Assembly: GCF_026212465.1 (NCBI RefSeq)
Contig: NC_080049.1
Span: 34,578,885 to 34,642,884 of the forward strand
DNA from: Amaranthus tricolor
Lineage: Eukaryota > Streptophyta > Magnoliopsida > Caryophyllales > Amaranthaceae
Length of the DNA: 64,000 nucleotides
Direction: 5' to 3'
Shown: piece by piece, positions 46,209-56,900 of the stretch
Layout of the letters: each line of letters opens with the position of its first letter
Numbering within the stretch: position 1 is the stretch's first letter
Made by a program: the position numbers and the translations under genes
The notes under the pieces: generated by a model
Told to the model about the DNA's origin: nothing
What the model saw: the letters and a program-made list of their open reading frames with translations, nothing else
Database searches by the model: none

Positions 46209-46860
46209 CGTGTCGTGTATAGTAAGTACCTAGTCAAGGCAACAAATTATCAAGTTATGATATTTCGCCAATTTCGTTCAACAATGAATATTTTAATTAA
46301 TGCATGCATGACTCAAACACTAAAAAAGTTAGTGCACTGACTGATTTTCGACTATTCTTAAAAAATCGGAAATTTCCAACTGAATTTCCTATTAAAATCA
46401 TGTTCGTCGAAAATGTCGACTATTGTTCCTATTGCACCATCAAATAGTCAGATATTTTCCAACTAAATTGCAATGTTAGTCGGCAACTTTTAGAAATTTA
46501 AAATGAAAAAAAAAGGAAATTTACACGCCTTTCATTTCCACATGTTTTTCAACTAATTTTCGACTATTTAAACTTCAAGTTCAAATTTTTCATCCTTAAA
46601 GCTCCAACTTAGGATGTACCCCAGTTAAAAAAAATACGCTTTTGAAAATCTTGGCTTGGAATTAATGATTAAGATCATCTAAAAGATTATTAGCACACTA
46701 TAATCATTTATTCTACATAATTAATTAAAAGAGAGTACGAAAATATATATGTAAGATAAATAAAACTTTTATTTTTATGTTATAATTAGTTTTTACCTGT
46801 GAATTGCTTATTGGAGATGTCTTGCCTTCTTGGTTTGAATTATCCCTCCACTATTTATCG

Positions 46861-47571
46861 AGTAAGTAATAGCTTTTTGAGATTTCTTTTATATATATAT
46901 ATATTTTGGAAAAAATAAATGGTGAATTGTCTAGCTTGTAATTTTGATAGATTAAGTCAACTTATTATAACGTATTTATTACTGCCTAAAATTTAAGTTT
47001 ACGTGTGAGTTATATTTGGACTATATTGAGTATTGACTATTCAGTCTCAATCAATGAGTAAATGAGTCAAATTGCCTAATACTGTACTGCGCAAAGAGAA
47101 GAGACCTTTTCCAACCAAATTATATTTTTCATTTTAGTAAATATTATAGAATTATCATGCACCTAAATAAAATTAGAATTTTCATATCCTAATAATATGC
47201 AATATGTATTATGAAACTTAAATTTGGGTGAATTTATTTTAATTTAAAATCAGGTGCAAAGTTAGAAATTTAATCAGTCAATACTCTAGCAAAATAATAA
47301 TAGTCCAACTAGCAAATTAATTATATAAAAACAAGTATTATTCTAATTTTTGTTTTAAAAGAGATAAATTTATATTTTAAGCCAAGAAAATCTATTAAAT
47401 TGTGAAAATATATAATTTATAGTTTGGTTATATCAGTTTTATTATTCCAATTACTTTGACCACTTAACTTTACTTAATTTATAATATGTGAATAAACAAA
47501 ATTTATTTTCACTCTCCCTTGAAATTTACAATAAGCATAGTTTTTCACTTTACAAAAGTTGGGGTGAAATG
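46861..47571. other. intergenic, AT-rich
   Basis: Upstream of DC1 paralog A; likely promoter at its left edge. Nothing else recognised. Confidence 0.4.
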
Positions 47572-48440
47572 TGTTGTCATTTAGAGCGTATAATGGTCTT
47601 CGAAAATGATAATTAATTAAATTTAAATAGATTAATTTGAATATATCCCAAGGTTGCAAAGTTTCTGTTTTGAGCAAAAAGTAGTGTTCACGGATCTTGA
47701 AACAACTCGCGGATCGCGAGAAAGGAATGAAAAGCTACTGTTTTGTGGGAGCAGAAAGTCGTGGCTCGCAACCTAACTCGCGGCCCGCGAGTTTCGCGGA
47801 TTTTTGCGGGTTTTTTCTTTACAAAGTTAGTTTATCCATTTTGTCAGTTATGATGTAACTACCAACGGTTAAATATGATTATATTAACCAGATATATTGG
47901 GATGAATTGATTGAAAGACGACATTAGTTCGTGAATCGATCTTGTGTTTCATGGAGTAACATGTTGCTTCGTTAAATGGTGTGAGCTATTCTATAAATAT
48001 AGAAGGCTTGTGTGGTTATTTTCTACATGCAATTTCTGATTTCTTTTTCTTTTCTAGCACTTAACATAGAAAACTTGCAATCCTCGATTGTAATTTTTCG
48101 TATCTTCTTCCATTTAAGTTTCTCTTACATCATTCTAAATTCCTTGTGCTAGGAATTTAGTGTAATTCTTTGTATCTCAGAACATATTTCCAGTTTATTC
48201 TTAAGCATCGTAGTAGGGAGGAAATGATGTTTTAGGAAAGAGCATCTCTCCTAGAACTAATGTCAGGTTCAAACAAAATCTTCTTATTACTTGGTTGGGG
48301 ATTGAAGATCGGTTTCTTGGAGTTCTCGGTAGTGTACATAAGCATAGTTCTTGATTGTCATATGTAATTTGTATTTTACTACAAACTTGTAAACTTTATT
48401 TTATTGTTTATTTTATAAATTAAAGTAACATTTTACAACA
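47572..48440 (+). mobile_element. solo Copia-type LTR, 869 bp
   Basis: Starts TGTTGTCATTTAGAGCG, ends TTTTACAACA. Perfect 5-bp target duplication AAATG at 47567-47571 and 48441-48445. The sequence corresponds to the 3' LTR of the truncated Copia at 31832-34615 (shared GAGCGTATAATGG, CAATCCTCGATTGTAATTTT, GTGCTAGGAATTTAGTG). Solo LTRs arise by recombination between the two LTRs of a full element. Two GC-rich palindromes lie at 47706-47720 (CTCGCGGATCGCGAG) and 47777-47791 (CTCGCGGCCCGCGAG). Confidence 0.9.
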
Positions 48441-48445
48441 AAATG

Positions 48446-49634
48446 TGGTATAATATTAAGAATCGGGATAAATATACGTAAATGAGATGAATAAATAATT
48501 TAAATGTGTAAGTAAAAAGTAAAAAGATAGCGAAAACTCTAATGGCATAGCTTAAAATAGAATTATAGTAAAATTTATATGATAAATAAAAAATAAAAAA
48601 TCACAAAATCTATAAGACGGACCTAATTAATGTCTATTTTACCATGTTGTATTGGCAAGCGAAATTGAAGTAGCGAGTACGAATAGAAATGAGAACCACG
48701 AGTGGGGCAGTATAAGAAATTAGAAAGAAACTGGTACGAAAATTGCACTCCGATCTTTTTATTTCACTATATAATTTAGAATATGCTAAGATATTCTTAA
48801 ACTATTATAAAATATTCTGGGACATATAAAGCCGTCTTAGATTTTAATTAGATCTAAGTAGAACTGTTTATTCGGATCAATTTGAAATCGGACTTTGTTT
48901 ACATAATTATAAATCATTTTTTATATCGGATCAAATTGAATTCATATATATATATATATATATATATATGAAGTAAGAACGCAACAATCGAAGCAAAACA
49001 AGTGTAAAAGCATCTCGTGTTGACATGAATTTCGTGCATAGATGCTCCATTTTGTGAATGAATGTAATGTTACGTAAAATTGTTTTCTCCATTATAAGTG
49101 ATGTTTTATTCAATTACATGGGATGAAATAATGGGATGTACTCATGCAATACATGTCATGATGTCAATATAGGACATACACGTAATTTGTGATGACAAGA
49201 AAAATATGAGAAATAACTTTATATACACTAAGAATTTTTTGATTCTTGTTTTATATTTCACTACATTTGATCATATTGTAAGAATCTTTGCAAACTATTT
49301 ATATTGTTTTCATTTTATCGCCTACCTAAACACATGATCTTATCATCAAAAAAATCAAATTGCATTCTAGCAAAAGTTTCTAACCGTCGATCTTGATTTT
49401 ACAAATCACTTCCAGAAAGTTGTTTCTCTTCGAGTAACCAGATTACCGCCAATTGTATTAAGTTTTGTTCGGACAAATATTACAAGGAATTGAAAAATGT
49501 TGTTCACACCATCAAGGAACTACTCATAATCCAACATTCTTGAATATTTACTACCAAATACATGTAATAGATTACAATTCAAGAGACCTATCAATATGCC
49601 ATAGTGAAAAGCACAATAAATCCAATCAAAACCA
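48446..49634. other. intergenic, AT-rich
   Basis: Contains a short (AT)n run at about 48945-48968 and the presumed 3' UTR of DC1 paralog B. No gene seen. Confidence 0.45.
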
Positions 49635-50354
49635 TCAAAACATATAGCTTGCAAGCTCAAGCACACTCAAATGAGAAAGCCCCAATGCATGATATATTGA
49701 ATGTCTAATAACCATTTTTGTGACTTTCCAAAGCATTCCTGTTACTTGATTTGCTTGACCATGTTCTTCCCTATCATTATAATTATTATCCACATATTGT
49801 GGAATCACACCATAATATCTTCTCTCCCAATCTTTATGCAACATCTCTTTAACACACTTAACATGCACCACAACACCATGCTCAATATATAAGCCCCATC
49901 CCTTAACTCCTTGATCACTTCCCATACTAATCGTGCCTCGACAATGCGCACAGTCAATGCTTTCGAGCCTCGTATACAACGTAGAGTAAGGTATTGTCAT
50001 GCACCGTGGGTGCATAAATATGGGATAAGACCCATTGATAGTATGGACATACCTCCATCCTTGTACACTAGTTCCACAAGCAACACATAAATTTTCTAAT
50101 CCTTGGTAATAGTGATGTTTTGGTGGGGGTATTATACTCTTATCTAACACAAATTGGCATTGTTTAAAGAATGGGTGAGACATTGTAGGAGGAGCATTTC
50201 GACAAATATTATGTAAATGATAGTTGCAGTGTGGTTGGCATGTATAGCAAGATCCATATCCAAGTTCTCTACATCCATTACATGTGAATGCAAATCTTTC
50301 ACCAAAATTTACTTCTTGTAGGGAGGGATGTGTGCAGCAGTTATATGTTCCCAT
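49635..50354 (-). CDS. DC1-domain (cysteine/histidine-rich) protein, paralog B
   Basis: Single coding exon, 239 residues from the ATG at 50352-50354. It is closely similar to paralog A at 45423-46208 over the N-terminal two thirds: HPSLQEVNFGERFAFTCNGC, CYTCQPHCNYHLHNICRNAP, LCVACGTSVQGWRYVHTING, RLESIDCAHCRG. The C-terminal thirds differ: B carries GMLWKVTKMVIRHSIYHALG and ends LELASYMF. The upstream noncoding exon ends at about 50841 (ATCACAG before GTAAAA on the minus strand), as in paralog A, so the 5' UTR intron predates the duplication. Function unknown beyond predicted zinc binding. Confidence 0.88.
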   Translation of the reverse strand: MGTYNCCTHPSLQEVNFGERFAFTCNGCRELGYGSCYTCQPHCNYHLHNICRNAPPTMSHPFFKQCQFVLDKSIIPPPKHHYYQGLENLCVACGTSVQGWRYVHTINGSYPIFMHPRCMTIPYSTLYTRLESIDCAHCRGTISMGSDQGVKGWGLYIEHGVVVHVKCVKEMLHKDWERRYYGVIPQYVDNNYNDREEHGQANQVTGMLWKVTKMVIRHSIYHALGLSHLSVLELASYMF

Positions 50355-50439
50355 TCCTAATATCAATAAAACAAATTATGAAGTTTTAGCTTCATCGAAC
50401 ATAACTAAATACACATTGATGTATATTGATATTGATAGT

Positions 50440-50773
50440 GCATAAAACATATTCACGGCTACAACCATTAATTAAGTTTTTGATTGAGTTTATTCTGCAA
50501 TATGATATAAGAAACCTAGATTACAGGTCCGAATCTTATCAACCCGACCCTCCTTTCAAAAGGTTAGCTTCAGGCATGATAAACTTTTGTGTTGTATTTA
50601 TATTTCTAACTTTAAAGGTTTTCGTTTGAGGGGGCGTGATATAGTATATAACATATCATGGGTCTTCAACTAATACCATATCATATTGGAATCTGATATC
50701 ATGTCAAAAGACCAACTCAATCCAAAGTTTAAGCTGATAGTTAAAACAACATAATATGTTATGTACCCTATCA
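50440..50773. mobile_element. compound TRIM (72-bp-LTR family), head-to-head LTRs
   Basis: A plus-oriented copy runs from about 50440 (CAACCATTAATTAAGTTTTT, then ATATGATATAAGAAACC, then the polypurine GTTTGAGGGGGCG). It leads to an LTR TGATATAGTATATAACATATC at 50637. This is followed by a minus-oriented primer-site remnant (GGAATCTGATATCA) and a minus-oriented LTR from 50702 (TGTCAAAAGACCAACTCAA) to about 50773. Two copies therefore meet in opposite orientation. Diverged; limits approximate. Confidence 0.55.
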
Positions 50774-51187
50774 CTAATAGATGTAGCCCCACAATACATT
50801 AAAATCATAAATCTATACTTTATTAAAGATTAGATTTTACCTGTGATATTGCTGTAGACGCTTGGCTTGTGGAAGAATTATTTATCAAACAAATTTTTTT
50901 TTTTCAAAAGGTTATCCTTCAGCCTCAATTAGTAAGTAGCGATAACCTACAAGACTTTTTTGTATACTCTAAAATAAAGAAATAATAGTTGTGTATTTTA
51001 TAGTTGAAGACTTGAAGTCAAGTATAACGTATTATTGTATTTCCGAGTAAGTTAGGTAGGGACTACTTTTCGTCTTGCCAGAATTTTCTACAAGTCCAAT
51101 GGAATCAGTTCCTTTTACCAAGTCAGCTTGGCTCAGATGCTGGGATTCGTTCGAAACTACAACCATTAGGGTAACCAAGTCAGAGTT

Positions 51188-51668
51188 GTCAATTAATGGT
51201 CCTTAAATTTTTACTGTCTAATTAGAGAGAGTTTAACTAATATTCTGCTTCTAATACTAATTGATTTTAGGATTGAACCTCATTGGGTATGTGTGCAATC
51301 AATACTCCTCTTTTGTGAGTATTGATGTGTACAACTCCAATAACAAATTTTTCATGGTATCAAAGTTGACAGTTTCCAATCAACTGAAAACAATAAAAAC
51401 ATCAGTTTTCTATTAAAAAAAATTGCGGGTTTTAAAAGAATTACGTTCCTGTCGAATTAAAAATGAGTTCACATGTGAGGGGAGTATTGGAAGATAATCC
51501 GCATGTCTCACATTGAATAATTAAAGAGAGTTTGACTAACATATATATTTGATGGGTAGTCCTCCTAATTCCAATTGGTTTTATAATGAAACCTCATCGA
51601 GTCTGTGCGCAATCAACTCTCCTCTTATATGGATCTTGTAGTGTACAAACCCAATAACAAATTTATCA
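51188..51668 (+). mobile_element. TRIM of a second family, about 480 bp
   Basis: Two direct repeats of about 170-184 bp share GAGAGTTTAACTAAT/GAGAGTTTGACTAAC, AACCTCATTGGGT/AACCTCATCGAGT and CAATAACAAATTTTTCA/CAATAACAAATTTATCA. The first ends at 51354 and is followed at once by TGGTATCAAAGTTGACAG (primer-binding site). The second starts at 51485 after the purine-rich ATGTGAGGGGAG. The 5' edge of the first repeat is eroded. No coding capacity. Confidence 0.65.
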
Positions 51669-51848
51669 ATAATGGAGAGATTACAAAGGGTAGAAATAAA
51701 AAGCTCATTTTAAGTTCCAATCAGAACGTAAACATGAAGACGCTTTTTTGAGAGCATCATAACTTCCCACATCAACGGGATTTCCACATTTCTATGCATA
51801 TCTCATGTTATAGTAGTCAAGAAAAGGGATCCAATGGAACTAAAATAT

Positions 51849-54800
51849 TCAGATTCTAGATAAAATGTCGTTGAGCACCGTTGCAACGCTGTTGTAAAAC
51901 TCCTCGACTCGTTCAACATCCTTATCTCGCGCAGCATAATCCAGCTGCATTTATGCATTATTAAGCAGAAATCCTTATCATTATTCAGTATGTTTAGCAT
52001 CATTGAAATGAACGAATAGATTTCAATATCAGAAACTTACCTTGGTTACATTATTGAATAAATTAGCATAGAGCTTCCTTAGCAAAGGTCTGACGCTACC
52101 TTCTTTGCTTTGGATGATCGTGTAAATATCTTGTTTTAAGTACGCTGAATTCTGTCGTAATTCTCGTTGTGCTTCTCTCCAAGATTCAGACTCTAATAGA
52201 GACTTCACGTCCAACAATGCTTGAGCGTGATCTCTGATCATACTCTGAGCTTCTTCCGCTGTTTGGTCAGGGACTGTCATCCGAAACTCAAAACTGTTGG
52301 CAGCTTTACGATTCATAACGGCTTCTGTTATTAAACTTAATGTGCTCATACCCACTATAACTCCCACTCTTTTGCTGATAATGATACCTTCCCGTTTGGC
52401 CTTCTGCATGTTCCTAAATCCTAGCAAAATCACAGTTTCGTTGTCCAGCAAATTGAAAATGAAATAGAAAAACAGCATCCTAAGCACACTCATACTTCAA
52501 TACGAACAAGAATTGACCGAGAATCATGATCGGCCTTTTTAAAAGGGTTTGATTCTAACTACCTACAGAAAGATCAATATCACCTCACCCTCTTGCCTCT
52601 AAGGGATTCTCAAGACTTACCCTATAATCAAAAAATAAGAATTGACCAGTATGACATGTAAATGAAGAAAAATGTAATGGAATGGATTTGAGGCCATTAT
52701 AAGGTTATGGGATTTTGTCACACATCAATTGTATTTATAGAGTTAATGGGCTCTCTAACCTATTAGACTAGTCTTTTGAGTGAATTCTCTTATTTATTCT
52801 ATAACAATGGTATCAGAGCCGGCTAGGAATAGTGGCCTGGGTTAAGCCAGTCATGACCAATGAGGACGTTGGAACTTATGAGGGTTTGAATGTAATGGAA
52901 TGCATTCGAGGCCATTATAAGGTTATGAGACTTTGTCCCACATCGGTTGTATGGGCAAGTAATGTGGAGTTTACAGAGTAAATAGACTCTCTCACCTAAA
53001 AGACTAGTCTTTTGAGTGAGTTCTCTAGTTTATTCTATAACAGAAAATTTGTAGTAACACTCGAGTAAACTTCTACATTATAATAACTTAAAGCCAAAAA
53101 CTGAATAATTTTGATCCCCTTTTCTAAAATGGAAGGCATAGAGCTTCTTAATCATGCGATTGTTACGGTTGCATCTTACAAGGGACTAATGACATCAATA
53201 TCAACATTTATGTATGGAGAGACCAGTTCATATGATGAAGTTACTAATTTCCTGAACATCCAAAACTAAAAGCACTCACTTGGATTTTTCCACAGAAGGT
53301 CCTTCTACCTCCTTGGATGAGGCAGTGTCTAATGCTATCAGCTTACCAACGGATTCCTTTGCCTCTCCAAAGATATCCTTAACCTTAACAACAACCAGTT
53401 TGAGCTGATCTCGAGTTGGTAGCTGCGCAAACGAGAGAAAAAAAAATTACAGACATCTAAAAAAAATTTTATGCAAGCTTTTTTAGGCTGTGGGAGACTT
53501 TATAATATAAGTAGTTCGGCCAGGTAGTACATTTACTCCAAAGATACTATTGTTCAGCTCTACAGTAAAGATCATAAGATATATACTCGTTGTCTTTTCG
53601 TCTCCCAATTAGTTGTTTAGTTTCAGAATCATGAATTTAGACGTTAAGCTGTCCTTGTAAATGTTTTGTCCTGGAAAATTATCCTATGCAGAAATCATGA
53701 TCTTTGCATTGTGCCACCGGAAACTAGATTAATTGGATACCATAAATAAACTTGAACAAATCAGTAAAACATGATTTGTTCTGTTCACAATTTGTTCAAA
53801 ATGATGAAAAAATAGCCAAAAACCGACCATAATTTGCTTTTTTGATTCGCGATTCGTAAGACAATTAACAAATTATGTGACAACAGTCCAAATTTGCCAA
53901 TGATCCCATCCACAAGAGAAGTATCGTCATACACACATACAATTCAAGTAAAAAATCTCCAGCATCATCATATATATTCGGGAAATAAATTATTCGAGGG
54001 AAATGTAGCCTATATGACCATGTATGTAGGTAGAACTTAGAAGACGGCGAAGAGGCTAAAGATGACAAGTAATAGATCAAACATTATAGTTTAAGAGCCT
54101 ATCAAATGGCGACTCGCGCTTATATTCTGATAAGAGCTAAAGTTTTTTAGGCTTAAATTGTGTACTAACATGACATGCCAAGACCACCAAACTATCAGCT
54201 CATGCACCCAAAAATCCCTCTCCTCTTGGATTCTAATGGATTCACACCCTACAACTCCAAGTAATAGCTCCAACAAATGCTAAACAAAAATGATGAAAGA
54301 ATAGAGTATCCAAGGTTCTAAGAACAAGAACTTTAGAGACGGTTGAAGGATCACTGCCGGTCTGCCACATTCCTTGATCTGTACCATAAACAATCTCCCA
54401 TACTGAACTAAATAGTATATTTCTTTCTATGTTAGTCGGACTCTTCATTTTGCTTCACGTACGCGTGTCTGATCCTTGATTTTCAGACATTAGTATGGCA
54501 AATAGACACTTTATTTTAGGCGTATAATTGAATATTTAGACCTATCCGACACTTAAGACATGTATCAGTATCCAACATCAGTACCCAAGTCCAAGTAACA
54601 TACATTTCTCCATGATAGATTATATAACATCTGAGGGCAGTAGCCTTCAGCCATTTGCTTAAGCTTTTTATCTATTCTTGACACTAATGCTTCAATAGAG
54701 AAACACAATTACTATGATTTCAACAAACAAAACAAATTAGTGAAAATTTCGATGTCTTCACACAAAATTTTAAGTCCACATTTGACAATTTGTCATTTTA

Positions 54801-55277
54801 GTACCCACTAACAAAAACTAAGAAATATCACATCTTTCACACCAAAATATCCATAAGAGCAAAAAAAAATCCCTAATAAACTTCAAAAATTATCAAAATT
54901 TGAGAATTTAGACAAATAAATCAAGCACCCAAATGGAAATTTGTCATTTTGATATCCATACAAGAAATTATCAAGTACCCAGTAAAGAAAAACTGTAAAA
55001 AAAAAAACATATCTTTCACACAAAAAGACATAAAAACATGAAATTGCAAGTTATAAAAAGCTCAAAGCCAGAAAAAATGAAGAAAAGGAAAAGAGAATAC
55101 ATTGGCCATACGAATGATACTGACTAAGAAAGGGTTGCCATTGTCTTCAATCTTGGGCAAAAGAGGATGAGCGGAACGTTGAAATTGACGAGCGAACAAC
55201 TCATTTTTACCCTTTGTTCTTGAATTTAAGTTCATGGGAAGTCTAATTAGAGGGTTTAAAGACATACCCAACTCCAT
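51849..55277 (-). CDS. PsbQ-like protein (chloroplast lumen, PQL type)
   Basis: Four exons join in frame: 55277-55101, 53422-53280, 52413-52041 and 51944-51849, for 262 residues. The C-terminal half is the PsbQ four-helix bundle: FEFRMTVPDQTAEEAQSMIR, HAQALLDVKSLLESESWREA, RQNSAYLKQDIYTIIQ, GSVRPLLRKLYANLFNNVTK and LDYAARDKDVERVEEFYNSV. Family members sit in the thylakoid lumen, as PSII oxygen-evolving or NDH-complex (PnsL2/PnsL3) subunits or as PQL3. I cannot choose among these. Ahead of the bundle is VGVIVGMSTLSLITEAVMN, which looks like a lumen-targeting hydrophobic segment. Exons 1-2 are unusual. They encode a basic start (MSLNPLIRLPMNLNSRTKGK) and a charged helix (DQLKLVVVKVKDIFGEAKES). 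I could not place these in the family, so the first two exons are less certain. Start at 55277; 55265 is possible. A TRIM lies in intron 2 and a solo TRIM LTR in intron 1. Confidence 0.85.
52673..53042 (+). mobile_element. TRIM of a third family, 370 bp, in the PsbQ-like gene
   Basis: LTRs at 52673-52806 and 52891-53042 (TGTAATGGAATG ... CATTATAAGGTTATG ... TTTTGTC.CACATC ... GACTAGTCTTTTGAGTGA ... TTATTCTATAACA). The first is followed by A and the primer-binding site TGGTATCAGAGCC. The internal part is only 84 bp and cannot code. The 5' LTR has lost about 18 bp relative to the 3' LTR. Flanks AAAAA and GAAAA are a near match for a target duplication. The element is in intron 2 (52414-53279), opposite in orientation to the gene. 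Confidence 0.8.
54613..54683 (+). mobile_element. solo LTR of the 72-bp-LTR TRIM family
   Basis: TGATAGATTATATAACATC ... GCCTTCAGCCATTTGCTTAA GCTTTTTATCTATTCTTGACA matches the LTR of the intact copy at 60715-60983 along its whole length, with substitutions. No primer site or polypurine tract beside it. It lies in intron 1 of the PsbQ-like gene. Confidence 0.6.
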
Positions 55278-55748
55278 TTTTGGGTCTCTAACCTCTTCTG
55301 CTGTTCTGGGTTTTCTTCTTCTCAGGCAGCAAACGCCAAACGGTACAGTTTAGTTTATTGGGTTTAATTCATCGTTGCCATTTTGGAGGCGGTTCACAGA
55401 ATTTATCATCCAATTTTGCTTATCCAGACCATATCCTTTCAATGTTTTCGTTATAGAATCCCGGTAACTAATAAATTTACTTGAGTGGTTGAAAATAAAT
55501 TTATTTGTTATTTATTTTTAAATGAGAGTCGACGGAATAAATAATACTATTTATGTTTATTTTTAGTAATTATATTGAATATTGAATAAATAAGTTTATT
55601 TAAGAATAAATTATAGTTAGGTTTTTACATACTCTTCATGATATTTTTCACTATAACACATTTAACTTTTCGCGACATTAGATTTTGTAGCATTAAAAAA
55701 ATGCTACTGATTTATATTTTTAGTGTAATAATTATTGACTTTTATTTT

Positions 55749-56900
55749 ACGGATATTTCATGATATACCACTAAGTTTCTTCGAAATTCACCATATACCA
55801 CACAAAATGTTTTAATTCACCATATATCATTGAGTTTTCGTCCGTTAGCACAAAATACCATTAATGGCAACTGCCATTAGTGTGTCGTTTGTGGTAAATT
55901 ATTAATTCACCATATACCATTAATTTTATTTTTTTGCGTCAAATACCATTTTTTGCGTCAAATCTGACGATAGCTGAATTGTGTGTGTGTGTGTGTTGAT
56001 TTTGTGTGGAAAGAGGCTAAATTATGAGTTAAGCAAGCAAGTTCATGCTTGTATTATCAAAGGTAGATGGAGCAATTTGATTGTAGAAAGTGGTATCTTG
56101 TATTTCTAGGCACAATCTGGTGAATTTCAAGGTGCTTTACGAATCTTTGATAGGATAAACAAGCGGGATTTAGTTGCTTGGACTACGAAAGTGCAAAAAA
56201 ATTACGAGAGTAATGTCTTTGTTGTTTTGCTTTCTTCTACTATCCTTTTAATAAGGCTTTTAGTATAATAGGGCTCTTCTGTAGGATAAATGAGTGCTTT
56301 ACGTGCAATTGACTTGAATGAGCTTTGATCTTGGTTCATATCTTGATAAAACATGACATCTAATGCCCATTTTTACAGAGGAGCACATGTTCCGAAATCC
56401 TTAATGTGCCCATGGTTGCAGCGTTTCTCAATATGCTTCATCTTAAATTCTTAATCAAGATAACTTAATCAATAATAAGATTGTAATCTTTAAAGCTGCT
56501 TGTCACGGCTCTTTTAAGTTTGCGGCTAAAGAGGCATATTGCATTGATGAGTTATGATGAGTACGGTTAGAAACATTCATATAGTAGCTTCAGATATTTG
56601 CCTTTTTCTATAGCATAGCTATTGTTACCAATGCAATTTTAATGTGCCGTTTCTTGATACATAGGGATATCAGCTGTCGTCAGATTTGACGCAAAAAATG
56701 ATATTTGACGCAAAAAAAAATAAAATTAATGGTATATGGTGAATTAATAATTTACCACAAACGGCATACTAACGGCAGTTGCCATTAATGGTATTCTGTG
56801 CTAACGGACGAAAACTCAATTGTATATGGTGAATTAAAACATTTTGTGTGGTATATGGTGAATTTCGAAGAAACTCAGTGGTATATCATGAAATATCCGT
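55749..56900. mobile_element. 1152-bp TIR element carrying a PPR gene fragment
   Basis: Inverted arms of about 230 bp (55749-55977 and 56670-56900) match at roughly 95 percent by eye, beginning ACGGATATTTCATGATATACC on both strands. Both contain AATTCACCATATACCA and TTTTCGTCCGTTAGCACA. TTATTTT directly flanks both ends (55742-55748 and 56901-56907), a possible 7-bp target duplication. The 690-bp interior is unlike the arms and includes a piece of a pentatricopeptide repeat gene. This is the layout of Pack-MULE-type elements. The superfamily is not proved by the ends. Confidence 0.8.
56005..56191 (+). pseudogene. captured pentatricopeptide repeat (PPR) gene fragment
   Basis: Reading the frame of 56017 gives KQVHACIIKGRWSNLIVESG, then ILYF, a TAG at 56107-56109, then AQSGEFQGALRIFDRINKRD followed by LVAWTT. 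The pattern 'GKQVHA..IK..W.......LVYFYAQCG....A.R.FD....RDLVSWTT' is typical of PLS-class plant PPR proteins. The TAG replaces the tyrosine of the usual YFYAQ. About 62 codons only. The fragment is enclosed by the inverted arms of the transposon. Confidence 0.8.
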
